DNA from: Patagioenas fasciata
Taxonomy: Eukaryota; Chordata; Aves; Columbiformes; Columbidae
DNA length: 64,000 bases
Assembly (NCBI RefSeq): GCF_037038585.1
Contig: NC_092520.1
Span: forward strand, 146,009,104 to 146,073,103
Reading direction: 5' to 3'
The position numbers and the translations under genes are program-made. The notes below the pieces were generated by a model. That model was given only the letters and a program-made list of their open reading frames with translations, made no database searches and was not told where the DNA came from. Within the stretch, counting starts at the first letter, position 1, and each line of letters opens with the position of its first letter. Positions 22,001 through 35,002 of this stretch are shown here, piece by piece.

Positions 22001-25000
22001 CCAAACCTTTATGTGATACTAGGGTCAAATAGGAACCACAAGCTGCTTTATTGGAGGAAAAAAAAATAATATTTTAACAATTATCGCAAGAAGGAAAGCA
22101 GCAATGGGAATGCAGGAGGCAGGGGGTGGAACAGGTATTTTTTTCATGTGTCTAAAGAGAGAATTAAAATCACTGAACAGGAGTCCTCACATTCTTAGAA
22201 AGTTGAAAGATGATGGCAAAATATGGCAGTACTTCATTGTACCCTTGAAATCTAAGTAGTTACCTGCCATGGTTGACAAAGATGTTATGTCTCTGGCCTA
22301 TTCTGAGCACAGAGGTTAGCATGGGAGTATTCAGCTTTGCCTTAGGGAAACCACATCCTGCCTTAAGCCTCAGGCACTTGCTTTCATTTGCCTAATAAGT
22401 GATGCAGCTGTTAAGGTTAATGTGTGGGTTCCAACTGCACCTTCCACCTCAGTGAGCCACTAATGCATGTGAAGAAAAAGTGAATTCTTTTCTGAAGAAA
22501 TGCAACTTGACAAGATCTTGAAATTCCTCAGGCTCTGAAGCTCTTGATGCTTCACTTTCATTTCCATCAGTACCCAAACTAGCTAGCTGCCAGCAGGGGC
22601 ATTCCAGGGGAGGGAAGCAGTGAAGTGCCAAGTCATGAGTAGGAGGGGGAGAAAAAGGAAATGACTGATATTTAAAAATGCTCAACCCAGGAGGGTTGAG
22701 ACAGAAGCCAGAAGAAACCCAAATATGGCTTGGAGTACAAGACAGAATGAATAATTACAGATGCTCCTCTCCAAGCCTGTCAGTAGGTGAAAATCACGTC
22801 ACTGCTGCTGTGATGGTGTGGGTTAGTGCTAGTGCGTCACAGCAGTGTTATTTTGTTTTCTAGAGCTGAGAAGAAGTGTTCTTCTGAAATGCATCTACAA
22901 ATTGGTACCTCTCTCTGTAACAAAAAACTATTAGATTCTAGATTCATGTCTGTGAAGAATACCCTTCTATTCTCTTACTTAGTGCTAGCAAACCCCCATA
23001 TCTGCAGTACTCTTCCAGCACTTAAAAATAATGGTAACTTTCTCCCTAATCCGCAGAATAAACAACCTACATGAGTTGAATAGCAGCCACTGCCATTACC
23101 TTTTTTGCAAATCCATCATGTGAAGGCCTGTTAAAGTAAACCTTGTGTGAAGATGTTTTGTGCTGGCATCTGTGCACAGTGAGGTTTACTCTCTAATCCC
23201 TTAAGAACACAAGCAAAGGATTCCTACATCCTCATCCACAAGGCTCCTTCAGCTGGCTGAAAAATTCATATTTCTTGTAGCAAAAAGGTATCTCTGAGGC
23301 TGGGCTTTCATGACTTCCTGCGATTGCAAACTGCTCTCAATGACTTTTGACAGCAGACGACATCAGGTGGCTGAGGCTTTTGCCATCTGCAACCACTCGC
23401 TGGGTTATTTTTAACTTGGATTGCTTCTGTGATCCAGCACTCAGTGCAGCTCCATGAACAGCAGGGTTGGCACGAGTGAGGGAAAATTGCAGTCTGGGGT
23501 GGGTGGTTACAAACATTCAAAGAGCTCAGCTGTTCCTTAAGTTAGTATTGCCACCATGCAATCATGTCGTGAAACAACAGGTCTGGGGAACAACAGAAAG
23601 TTAAAAGAAAACAGAACAAAGTCATTAAGCAGAACCATACGATTTTCATGCACACAAGGAATATTTCCAGAGGAGAACCAGCTTATGAATGTTTTCTTTT
23701 CCAAATGTGCATCACACAGCTGGAATTTGTGCTCGTCTCTTGCTAACTAGCTTCGAAGAGTGGAGCTGCCAGGTGTGTACTACCCTGCTCAACCTACTGA
23801 AGCTGTGATTCCACCTGAATTTCTTTGAAAAACAAAATAAGTGTTCCTCATCCCCACTTCTGCATGTCCTCGTGGTCATTTACTTCCATGCTCGACTCAC
23901 TGTGCCAGTGCAGCTGTGTGTGCAACTGCACAGTGACGCAGATTGGAAAGTTTAAATGACTGAAGAGAGATACTTCCCCACTCTACCCTCAGTTATTTTT
24001 AGCTGGATCAGTTCCTGATCCAGTCCACTGTACAGACACAAAAACAGCTGTGTCAGTGTGACAAGCGGAAAATGTTTGAGGGGAGGGGAGGAGAGGCTTA
24101 GACGAGTTTAATCATCACTGGTACCAAACAGGAAACCACAATCATGAATTATTGCTATAAGTGCCCAGCAGCAATTATTTAAACTTTTGTACAGCCACTT
24201 GTCTTGCTCCTTATGCAAGGCCTAGGGAACTCCACAAGTCTGTGCTACTGGAATAAAATACCATTGTGCCTGGTTTAGCTGCACTGCTCTCAGTGAATCA
24301 AGGGAAGCTGAATGCAAGGAGTCTGTTGGTATGTATAGCAGTGAGGGTTCCTCACAGCTTGCTTACCTGCTTGTACTTTTGCCAGCCTATGCACTTAAAT
24401 GTCAAGTCCTGCAGAGATCAAATTTTGCCATCTTAGTAGTCTGGACACCAGCCATGAGCAGTTATCTAGAAGTGTGCAAAATGTTTTTAGAAAATGCTCT
24501 AGAGATGATCCTCTGGCATTTCAGAGCAACATGTGGCTTGCTTTGGAATGCTCCAAGTGTTGCAGCACAAATGACAAGTGGCACATTCTCTGCTCTGCAA
24601 AACAGTGGTATTTTTGTCTTCATACCCTGAGGCTCAAGGTAACCCTGACTGCTTCAACCCCTCTTCATGCTCCCTTCGTCCATCTAGGACACACTTGCAG
24701 GTTGAGTGAACAAAGAAAAGTCCTCACTGAGTTGTGGCAGCTTGACTTTGTCTCATGTGCTGTTGCCCTGACCTGGAAGTTTGTTTTCTTGTCAGAACTG
24801 GTGTGATGAAACATGGGTAGATTTTGGTTTTCATTGTCTTCTTCCCTGAGCCTTTTGCTGCTGGGATGCTCTCTCCTGTTTCCTCCTTCCGCAGGGGTGT
24901 GCTCCAACAGGCAGCACAAAGGAAGGGATGGGGAGTCAAGGCTCATTTCCTCCTGTGCATATGGAGAATTATGTTGACTTCCGTGGGAAAAGCATCTTCT

Positions 25001-26269
25001 CTTTGTGTTCAGAGTAGCAGGTTAAAAACCAGAGAGCTGGTATATTCTCTAGCACTTAGAAGGGGGGACTTAGTTAAGGAAAGGAAGGTCCTGAGTCTGG
25101 ATGTCTGTCTCCTGCAGCCTCCTGTCCCAGTTGCAGGGCAGGCATCAGACTGAAACAGCAGAATCCAGGTCTCCCCAGCAAGGAAGATCATCTGAAGTAT
25201 GAGGAGCAAGTTCCTCCTCTCGCACAGGCTTGGCTAAGGAGACAGCAGGGGAGAGCAGCCGGAGCTACAGACAGGACAGGGGATCCCAGCGTCATGAAAA
25301 GAGGAACAGAGAGTGGTGGGAGGGATTGCTGTTCCGTTAATTTCCCAAAGAAAAACACAATTTAAGCTATGTTTCTTACAAACATATGAAACTTAATTTG
25401 ATACTATTTTTTTCAATAACATGACCTCTCTACATGTTTAATTAAAAATCAAGGATAATACGAGACAAACCAAAGGTAAGACCTTAGCCCAAAGCAAAAA
25501 CTGAAATGACTTTCCTTCTTCCTTTAGCACCACTTTGCCTGGTTTCTAAATGTGAATGTTAGCTTCTGTTTGAGGCAGTTCACATGCAGTCTGGATTAAA
25601 GCATCTGTCTCTCAGTTTAGAGTACAATATTGCGGCACATGCACCTTGGGCAAAAGAGTGATTTGAGTGAAAACTTGTCAGACGAAGCATATGCAATGGA
25701 CCATGTGCTTCAATTCAGGGCTTTCCTAGAAGGCTCATGAAGACAATAAAGACCTCGGCAGTCTTAAGAGGCAGAGACTGAAAGAAAAAAAGGAGGGAAG
25801 TTGTTCCACTGCAAAATTTTGAGGGAAGTATAAATAGCTGGCTGAACCGAAGCCTGTGTCCAGAGCTGGACTCTTTGGATAAAGATGCTAATTTTGTAGT
25901 ATGTAGTGTTACTACATCAAAATCCACAAAAAAAAAAGAGCTTAAATTCCAGTTAGCCAGCTCCTGCTGACACAGGAAAGCTTTATAGAGTTAAATACTA
26001 ACTTTATAGACCTAAATACTGACCACTATCAGAAGACAGTTAGCAAATCTGAAACCTAATTTAAAGATGGAATTGAAAGCATAATTATAATCTAGAGACT
26101 TATCCAGAAATAAAAAATCTGCTTAGTCAATTCAAATCACTTATTGAGGCATATGAGATGTTCTTCCCATAGGGTACCTGAGCAACTGCTGCTGTGAGCA
26201 AGGAATGGTGGTGGTATTGTTAGATGAGAACTTTGCTCCACCCAAAGGCACAAGTACAGAAAGGATTTA
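16058..26269. other. ZNF-B 3' UTR and about 10 kb of featureless intergenic DNA
   Basis: The first part after 16057 is presumably 3' UTR, but no AATAAA/ATTAAA was seen within about 1.3 kb. Later signals (ATTAAA near 18473, AATAAA at 19461 and 20006) may be unrelated. A 21-bp tandem duplication (CTTTATAGAxxTAAATACT) is at 25980-26022. Scattered frames of 60-150 codons look random. Confidence 0.5.
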
Positions 26270-26390
26270 CAGAACCATAGAATCACAAAATGTGTTGGAA
26301 GGGACCTTCAAAGCTCATCTAGTCCAACCTCTCTACAATGAGCAGGGACACTTCAACTAGATCAGGTTGCTTAGAGCCCTGTCCAGAATT
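26270..26390 (-). mobile_element. CR1 LINE 3'-end fragment
   Basis: It starts with the reversed CR1 terminus (CCATAGAATCACAAAATG), then GGAAGGGACCTTCAAAGCTCATCTAG in mildly diverged form. It is about 120 bp, severely 5'-truncated. Confidence 0.85.
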
Positions 26391-26751
26391 ATTACAGGGA
26401 ACCTAATTAAGTCCTCATATAACAAAACGAAAGTCTAATGGGTTAGCTAGAATTGCATAGGGGATTTTGCCTAGACTCTATCAGACCCAGCGTCAGTCAT
26501 CAGTACCACACAGCTTTTTAAAGAAGCCTCTCTACCACCTTGCTACAATATCCCTCCTGTGGCCTTTTCCAGTATTGCACAGGTCAAAGGCTGGAACATC
26601 ATTTGGTGTGTGGCAGAGGAAATGCAACATTCTGCCAGGTTAAAATTACCATGCCGATTTCAAGAGGTATTGGAACAAGCCGAACTGGAGTGGGGAGCAT
26701 TGATATTTTGAAACCAAGGGGAAATACAAAACCAAAAAAACAACCAACCAG

Positions 26752-26828
26752 TCATAGAATCATAGAACCATTGAATCATTTATGTTAGAAAAGACTTTTA
26801 AGATTACAGAGTTCAGCCATAAACCATC
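26752..26828 (-). mobile_element. CR1 LINE 3'-end fragment of a different subfamily
   Basis: Three to four copies of the TCATAGAA-like octamer are followed by TTATGTTAGAAAAGACTTTTAAGATTA, the reversed 3' end of the bird CR1 subfamilies with a 'GGAAAAGACC' block. It has the same orientation as the copy at 26.3 kb but a different subfamily, so it is a separate insertion. Confidence 0.75.
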
Positions 26829-26960
26829 TTAGTTTGCATAGTGCATATGTGTTCCTTTATTATGATCATGACTGCAGCAACGAAGTACAATCCCTGAAAC
26901 TGTGTACAAAGCCACCACTATAGAGTTTGTCCCAGGAAACCAAAAAGCTGTGCAAATACT

Positions 26961-27028
26961 GTTTTGTTTGTTGTTGTTGTTTTGTTTGTTTGTTTGTTGT
27001 GTTGTTTTTTTGTTTTTTTTTTTTTTAA
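26961..27028. repeat. (GTTT)n-(GTT)n-poly(T) microsatellite
   Basis: GTTTG and GTT units run into a T-rich stretch. Confidence 0.85.
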
Positions 27029-28797
27029 TATCAGAATTGTATCCAAGCAGCAAGGGGTAAAAAAACCAAACCAAAACAAAAACCCAATAATGAAATAGAA
27101 AGGGAATGAAACTGGCTAGGAAGCTATATAGGATAATAAATAATTTAATTTAAAAGGGACCCAATATGAACTCTTTATAATGCTATATTCTGAGCTGAAG
27201 AACTGAGTCTAAATTCCTCTGCCAGTACTTCCTCTTCTAGGATTATTGAGTAGTTAATATTCACTAATAAATCATGTACAAGATTTATATAAAGCAAGGC
27301 TACCTAAACCAAATAATTAACAAATAAAACAGAAAAAAAAAATGCTCTTGCCCATAAATGTTCATTTCAGCTGTAAATTGCACATTTGCCTTTGCAAACA
27401 AACAGCATGTAGACTTTTCTTGGAAGCAAGAAATCCTTAAGAACAAATATTCTAAAAACATTGTACTCACAGAATTGACAGTAGAAGGCATGAAAGCTCA
27501 GCTTTATGTCCTACACATTAAGCGGGTGACACCTCATCTAAAAAGATTTTTATCAAACCTAGAGTCAGAGTTTAAATACTGATGATCCATTTCATACTGC
27601 AAAAGTCTCATCCCAGCATAATACACATATTTCATGACTTGCCTGCATTAGGTACAGTCAACTGATAGAAATACAAGAGAAACTACTATGAATTATCCAT
27701 ATCACTAAGACACAAAATTAAAAACAGAAGAAAACTTTTCTGCTCCTGCCCTGCAGTATAAACCAAAAATATTGCACATAATACTACTGTAAAATCAGCC
27801 ACTACAAAACTTAGTTCTGAATACTCCTTCCTCATATGGAGATAGAACATTTGAGAATGGACCATTACATTGTTTTCTAACTACACATTCATATATTTAT
27901 ATTTATAGTAACATGTACTATAATAAAAATATATATTTACATTGATATATTTATTTATAAATAATTTTATTTAAGAAATTTTAAAAGCCTTTATATTTTT
28001 CAAATTATTACACATACAGGTTTTCTACATAAGCAAGAAGAATTACAAGAAAAGGTGTAGCCAGAAGGCCAAAAGGCTATGTTTTGCCTAAAAGAGCTAC
28101 ATAGCCCTGGATGATAAACATCATCACAGCAACCGATCTCCTGCATAGTCATTTGAAGTATCACAACTCTAGTTCAGATTAAATACCAGTGATTCATTCT
28201 TACAATGAATTTCACGCACATTTAATACCATGACTCAGTATGCAAAACATCTTCTGCTCCTCCTGGCCAAAGCTTGCTGTGCCTCACACCTCCCTCCAGC
28301 AAAGGCCAAGTATCAGTGCAGCTGACAAATGGCCCCACGGCTTTGCAACCAGGCTTCTGACACTCACTTTTCCCGAAGATTAATGTTTGAACTAGTGAAG
28401 GGACCAGGATGATTTGTCATCAGTAACTGCAACAAGGAAAGCACCTCCAATTTTTTTATGTTTTAAAATAGTATCCAATACCCTCAAAAGTAGAAGTCAT
28501 CACAAATATACCACAAATTTTCAATTTACATTCCTTTGGCTTTTGCAGGGGTGAAAACTACTACTGAAGAATCTATAAAAGGTCATATAAAAGGTCATAA
28601 AAAAAAATCTCTTAATAGACTTGAGTGTACTATACAGGTGTAGACCAATACACTGGAAATATTCAGGGAGTCTAGAACTGGAAAAAAAAAAAACAACTTA
28701 CAATCACTTTTATAGCACTGAGGTCAAAAGCAAGGGAAAGAAGATCAGAGACCACACCATTATAAAATCTTTAATTCTTGGAAGTCCCAACCGGTCA

Positions 28798-28905
28798 GCA
28801 TTACATAAAACATTTATTAAAAATGAATGCCATTCCACAAATAACTTGCATGCATTATGTAAAAATTTAATTAAAGCTGAATGCCATTCCATGAATAGCT
28901 TGCAT
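28798..28905. repeat. Two-copy 54-bp tandem duplication
   Basis: Units 28798-28851 and 28852-28905 share the pattern TTA..AAATGAATGCCATTCCA.., then CTTGCATGC, at roughly 80% identity. The period is a multiple of three and one frame stays open through both (ALHKTF..ECHSTNNLH / ALCKNL..ECHSMNSLH). No start context, homology or codon bias supports a gene. Confidence 0.75.
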
Positions 28906-31756
28906 GCTGCCTAGTTTGAGTAACAACAATGCATTTATCCATTGTAAATTAAGTTCTGTCTTCTGCCCAATGAAATGTATTTTATACCTCAGTCTATGAC
29001 CCTCTTCATAAGTAAACTTTTTAAATACCTTTTATAAAACCACATTTTATATGGACATATACTTTAACATACAGCTTTCATACAAACACATACAAAAAAG
29101 TGAGTGCAACCTATCAGCAGCTCTTGACAAGGGCTCAATGAGAGGGAAAGCAAATGCAATAGAAAGAATAAAATGTCTGCGACGAAGAATCTCTAAACTT
29201 GGCAGACAGTTGGGAGACATCTAAGTTTACACAGGAACATGAATTAGAGCTCTGGTCTGTATACCACTGAGTTAAACCACTTCCCACATTGCTCCTTGCA
29301 GGATCCTATGCTGACTGAATAAGCAAGAGGCAAGAAAAAGCAGGTCAGAGAAAGCAACACCAAACTTCTGACATCTTCACAGAGGCAGGAGCAATAGCAC
29401 AGCATTCCTACACACTTATTTCAAAATAGAACAGCTGCTGAACTCCTGTTTCACATGCTGGCCTTGTGCAGAATAGGTCCAGAGGGAAAATTTAGACAAC
29501 TGAAACAAATCCTCCTCAACTTCTAGAAATAGATTTCTGTGCATTAGGGGACCGTTCGTGGAACTAGGTCCCATCTTCAGGTGTTTCTTAGCTATACTGA
29601 AAGGTTAGAAATGTAACTTTACAAACCTTAGACCTAGCTGGATCACTGAATGCAACAACAACAAAAAATTATGCCAGCGCTTTCCACTTCCCATACACAG
29701 ACCATTCTCTGTAAAGCACCTCTGCTACCTCTCGCATATAGGTTTGGAATCTATAGTGGCACACACACACATATCTATGAAATTCATAATAGCATAACTC
29801 TCTATTGTATGATAGCCAACATAATAATATGATATTGGTTTGTCTATCCAATAAATGTATCTGCCTTTTTGTATATACCCAGTGATTCCTACAGTTAATT
29901 AAACTGCAGCTATGCATACTGGAATTCCACTCCCCTCTAACTGAACAAACAAGCTTTTTACAGAAACCACATCATTGGTGTTCCCTGACTATGTTTTTTT
30001 CAGATTCTGACTTGCTCATCTTTTTCGCCTCTGGGCTTCTGTCTTCTTTGGTCTTAATACTTCATTGTTTCTATTCTACACATCCTTTCCAGAAGACAAA
30101 CTACAAAATCACAGGAGTAAAACTGCTAGTTTTTTTGAAGTTCCAGCTCTCAGAGAAGGATGTCTTATCAGCACATCCTCATCTTGAGCAAAAATTAACT
30201 CTGTATTAAAAATGAATTCAAGAATATTACATAAAAGCAAGAAATCTTGCATATAATTAACAGACAATAAAGCATGGAACAACACAAGAAAAGCCCCTTA
30301 TTCAAATATTCAAGAAGCATTTCTAGGACATGATTCACCTGCTCGTAAGGTAGACATCCAAAATAGGCCAGATGAATCACCATCTAACAGTGTCCATTTC
30401 TTTCCAGTCATTGTGAAGTGAGCCTGGACCATAACTCAGATGGAGGCCCTCATGTTGCAGCTATTGACTCGTGGATAGAAAGCCCAGCCCCGCTCTTCCC
30501 CCAGGCTACCCCAAACACATCCCAGTTTCTGCAGGAACTACTCTGCAGAAGTGGACCCTTGACAGAAGGGGAGCAAAAGCTCTGCCTGGTACCTTTTCAT
30601 GCCTGTAATTTTTGCCTGCCCTTTTACAGCTTTCTGAAGAAGAGCATTCAATGAGAGCTGCTGCAGCAAGTGGGCAAAGCTCTTCTGTTTCACCCCTCCC
30701 CTCAAGAATAGAGAGGTTTTGGATAAAGTGAGGAAAGAGAATTTAAGAGAGTTTTCCTACCGCCTCTTCCTTGTGAGTACAGGGTCAGTCTGTTCTGTTT
30801 CTTCTCCGCTTTTGTCTTGACTAAGATGACATTCATCCTACATTTTCTTTCCACTTCAATGTATTTAGAATGAGACAGAAGTTTCAAAATCAGAAGACAG
30901 TTCAAAAAGTCTATTTGATCTTTATTAAAATACCTATTTTCAGATTTGGCAATCTATTTTGTGATATCTATTTTGACAGATTCATGTGTTTTTTTTCCTG
31001 TAGTTTCTTGAGGAAATAAGACTATTTTAATATCACATTGTCAGTCCCACATTAGTCACTGAGAAACTAACCAGTTCACTTCAAATTCAACAACCATGTA
31101 GAGGAATCAGAGTCGAGCATGCTCCTATAGCCAGAAATCAGCAGTTGGGTACAGCAAAGAGCTCTTACTGGCATCCTCATGGAAGGATCAGCAGGGAAAG
31201 ACCAGCCCTTACCCATTTGGTTTGACAGTTTATATAATATCTTGTCCAAGCAGCAGATCAAAATGTTTGGTTTAGGGACACTGAATCTGTTGGGAACATG
31301 GGAGGGACATAAAGATGATTTGGGGGAAGAGGGCTGCTGGGAAGACAAAGTGCTAATAAGCTTGTTTTCTTCAGGCTGAAACAACCAACAGCAGAATGTG
31401 CAGTTTTTGTAATAAAGAATTAATGGCAATATTGGTAATAATGAGATAACTATACACTTTTCAGGATCTTGATTTAGCCTGCAAAGATTTGGTTCTGTAA
31501 CACTGCACACAATCAGGATTTCCATCACCATTCACTGAAGCAGCTGATACAAGGACTGACAAGAGTCAAATATTTGGCTTGATAACCTGAACTGAGCCTG
31601 GAAGCCAGCACTCCTAAAATGGAGGGGACTTTTATTCCCAGTTTTTGACAGCTCTTCTTCTCTAGGAGTTTCTGAAATGCTTGCATCCCATAGAGAGTGG
31701 GCACCTCTGCCTCCTAAGAGAATTTCCAAAGCAGATTACCAGAAATTAATCAGAAA

Positions 31757-32168
31757 TTATTTAACTTCTTCTATGAAGAAAGTCTGAGGGAATTGGCGTT
31801 GTTCAGCCTGGAGAAGAGAAGCTCCAGGGAGACTTTGTTGTGGCCTTGCAATACTTAAAGGGGCTGATAAGAAAGACAGAGAGAGACTTTTTATGGAGGC
31901 CTGTAGTGAAAGGGCAAGGGACAGTGGCTTTAAACTGAAAGAGGGTAGATTTAGGTTTGACATAAGGAAGAAATTTGTTATGATGAGGGTGGTGAGGCAC
32001 TGGCACGTTGCCCAGAGAGGCGTAGATGCCCCATCCCTGGAGACATTTAAGGTCAGGCTGGACAGGGCTCTGAGCAACCTGATCTAGTGAATGATGTCCT
32101 TGTCCATGGCAAGGGGGTTGGACTAGATAATCTTTGAAGGTCCCTTCCAACTCTAAACCATTCGGTGA
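31757..32168 (+). mobile_element. CR1 LINE 3' end, plus orientation
   Basis: It runs from the C-terminal ORF2 region (LFSLEKRK-like, TTGTTCAGCCTGGAGAAGAG) through the 3' UTR to GGTCCCTTCCAACTCTAAACC and a worn terminal ATTCGGTG. It is well preserved over about 410 bp and dead by 5' truncation. Confidence 0.92.
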
Positions 32169-32289
32169 CCCAAAGATCTGAGAGCATCTGAGGAGAAAGC
32201 TGGTGATTTGCCTGAACCTGGGAATTCAGGACAAATCCCAGAAAGCAAGGACACCAGTTTCCTGGCAGGGCTGGGACATAAGAGGAGTG

Positions 32290-32500
32290 AGCTGCGCATG
32301 CTGTTTCCTGCACCCAGCAGGGCCCGGGGGCCTGTTACCCGGCTCCCAACGCCTGTCCCAGCAGGGCCGCCGCGCCCACACGGCACCTCACTTGGCTCCA
32401 GCAAGTGTCCCACCCAGGTCCCACTGCGAGCGAGCCACCGGGGCTGGGGGTGCCTGGGCTGAGAGTGCCTGGGCTGGGGGCTGCAGGGTGGCAGTATGTG
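32290..32500 (+). promoter_or_regulatory. Small GC-rich islet, possible relic promoter of the ZNF pseudogene
   Basis: This is an isolated GC-rich patch with several CpGs, an NRF1-like TGCGCATGC at 32293-32301, and an imperfect 15-bp duplication (GTGCCTGGGCTG twice, about 32448-32476). It lies about 2.5 kb upstream of the pseudogene exon and in the same direction, comparable with the spacing in ZNF-A. A link is inferred, not shown. It could also be a chance GC-rich patch next to the CR1. Confidence 0.3.
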
Positions 32501-32639
32501 ACTGGAAGGAAGTGAGAAGCCACCACCAAAACTCCACAGAAGGACAGCAAGGAGCCTGACTGGTCCATGCAAGGAGCATGGGTATGGGTGCACATCAGAA
32601 GTGATAAGAGGTTTGAAAAATAGTCCCTGGGGAGAAGCA

Positions 32640-32895
32640 GGGACACTGGGTTTGTTGAGTCTGGAGGAGAAGGCTGGAAGTAGGGCAGAACATGATAATG
32701 CATTGCAGTGCACAAGAGGTTGTTATTAGGAAAGGCAACAATTACATTGCTGGAAGGACAAAGATAAGATCTCATTGGCTTAATTTTCAGGAAAGAAAAG
32801 AAGAAAGGAAAAAAATGAAAAGGCTAGGTATTGCAAAAACTTTCTCTGAGGAAGACAGCGCTGGAATAGATTACCTATGGAGGTTGTGAAACTCA
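32640..32895 (+). mobile_element. Ancient CR1 LINE remnant
   Basis: The order of blocks matches old CR1 3' regions: TTTGTTGAGTCTGGAGGAGAAGG, ACATGATAATGC, CAAGAGGTTGTTATTAGGAA, AAGATAAGATCTCATTGG, then CTGGAATAGATTACCTATGGAGGTTGTG. It is far more diverged than the neighbouring CR1 at 31.8 kb. Confidence 0.6.
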
Positions 32896-35002
32896 CTTCA
32901 GCAGAAGCAGTGTTATGCAAACACCACCCTGTTTTCTCTGTAGAGGGTAGACTGATGTGCTATTTCTCAGCTTTTGGAAAGTAAAAGAGCATCTAACCTT
33001 TTCCAAAATTGGAAAAAAATCCATACAGTTGAGCCACTGAATGTCTAGGTGATAAATAAAAAGTTTAGCATTTGGACTAAGAAAACTGCTACAGTAGTTT
33101 TACAAATGCTAATTTTACTACTGCAAATGCAAGCATTTAAATTCAAAATATCATTTGGATAGCAAGTTTTGATCTTTGCTCTCAAAACAATTGCCTTGCA
33201 GTTCTTCAGCCAGTAAATGCTAGTAAGATCTTTTAGTACTATTTCTGTCATGCAAATAATGCCATCACATCTCCTTCCTGATACCAACCTTTCTCCTCTC
33301 TTATCTCCTGCTCCTGTGTAGCAACCTGCAGGGTTGTGTCCTGTAGAGAAGTGCTGGCCACTTCCATGTTCATTGGGACACTTTTATTCCTGTTGGAATA
33401 CTTGTAGGCAAAGCCAGTTTCACAGCAAGATTATACAGTCATCGCCACCATCTGAGGTTATGGGGCCTCAGGCACTCCAAAAAAAGCAGATTATATAGTT
33501 GTTTTGGGACCCACCATAGAGCAGAATACTCCCAGCATATGGAGTATACTGAAGCACGCAGACCTTCCCAGTCCATCAGGGGATATTAAGACCATCAAGA
33601 TATCTTAACTCCATTACCTAAAGGACACAGATTCAGGGAGGATTTATTGAGATACTGCATAGGTGTCTAATGTTAATCATCTGATCAAATGCTGAGTTCA
33701 GTCCAGCCTTTCACCACTAAATGGTTCTAATATTAATAACTCAAATAAGCTCTGCCAGCCAACTAGCTAACACTAATGGCACAGCTGGTTAGAGCTATGT
33801 GCTGACTGGGCAGGTTGCCAATAGTCCCTGGACAATACTAGGAGATATTCCTCAGTCCCTTCCATGCAGAGAAATGTAAACTACCCTGACACTGCCAAAC
33901 CATTTCATTTGCTGGGAAATATGCTACAGTGACACTGGAATGACTAAATGGGCTTGGTAAAACTCACTGGCCCTGGCTCATCGTGATCTGGGTGGTCTGG
34001 TGACTTGTCTCACCAGTGCTCTGATATCCATGTAGCTTGTTTGCTCAGGCACAGTGCTACATGAAAACACAGGTACCCACATCCGTTGGGTATAGAGGAG
34101 AAAAAGTCCTCTGGGAGGTGGGAAATCTGGAGAGCGTGGTGCAGGTTGCCCTGCAAGGCTTCACCCCCAGGACCAGCATAGAGTCAAAAGTGACGATGCT
34201 GAGCCACAGCTTGCTTGGTCTGACCTGACTCTGTGGGGTGCCATTCAGGTGCCTCTGCAGTCATTCCCCAAAACTTCTGGCTCCATCAGGGCACATTAGC
34301 TTGGGCTCTTCACCATGTTCTTCCAGACTGAAGCTGATACTGAAACAGGCTAGACATATCCCTACTCATAATTCCCACCAGGACAAGATGGGCCTTCTCA
34401 GGGTCAACTCTCATACTACTGAACTTCAGGGACAGCATATTGACAAATTGGATAAACTACCTAGAGGCATTTGAGGTAGCTCATTTCATTAGCACTGAAA
34501 GAGAACTTTGAGTGCTCAAAGTCACATACAGGTACTATCTAATGAGAACATCACACCTTTGCAAAATAGAGTGGGGAGTAAGATTTATCATTGTTTTACA
34601 ATGAACATACCAGGCTAGAAAGAGGCAAGTAGTCTGGTCAAGGACTCTGGAAGTATGTGTCCAGTTCTTATATCTACTTCTGGCCTGATGGGCTACTTTA
34701 TGCAAGGCTCTTCACCCGCCACCGCCTTCCCCATCTCGATTTGTTTGTTTGTTTTTGTTTTGTTGTTGTTGTTGTTTTTCTACTTGTATAACTGTGGCAT
34801 GCACCTGCTGGTAAGAGGCACTATATAAACCAGAGATATAATTATGAACGCAATAGGAGAACTGGTGGCAGATGAATTCTAGGCCATAAGCTCTTGACCC
34901 CAGAAGAACTGGTTCCTAGCTTTCACTCTCATAAATGCTGTTCTTCATGTGGTGTTTGGGGGAGTAACCATATCTGATGACTTTTTTCCCTTTCTGTTCC
35001 AG
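32896..35002. other. Spacer upstream of the ZNF pseudogene
   Basis: No coding exon recognised. If the pseudogene once had a leader exon like that of ZNF-A it should lie here or at the 32.3-kb islet, but I could not find one. Confidence 0.5.
34741..34779. repeat. (GTTT)n/(GTT)n microsatellite
   Basis: Short compound repeat 220 bp upstream of the ZNF pseudogene acceptor. Confidence 0.8.

Larger units (their letters stand above)
26829..31756. other. AT-rich intergenic DNA
   Basis: Apart from the simple repeat at 27.0 kb and the 54-bp duplication at 28.8 kb, nothing is recognisable. An especially AT-rich stretch runs from 27880 to 28020. Confidence 0.55.

Noticed and set aside
31757-32313. Minus-strand frames over the 31.8-kb CR1
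   Set aside because: Antisense of CR1 3' sequence.
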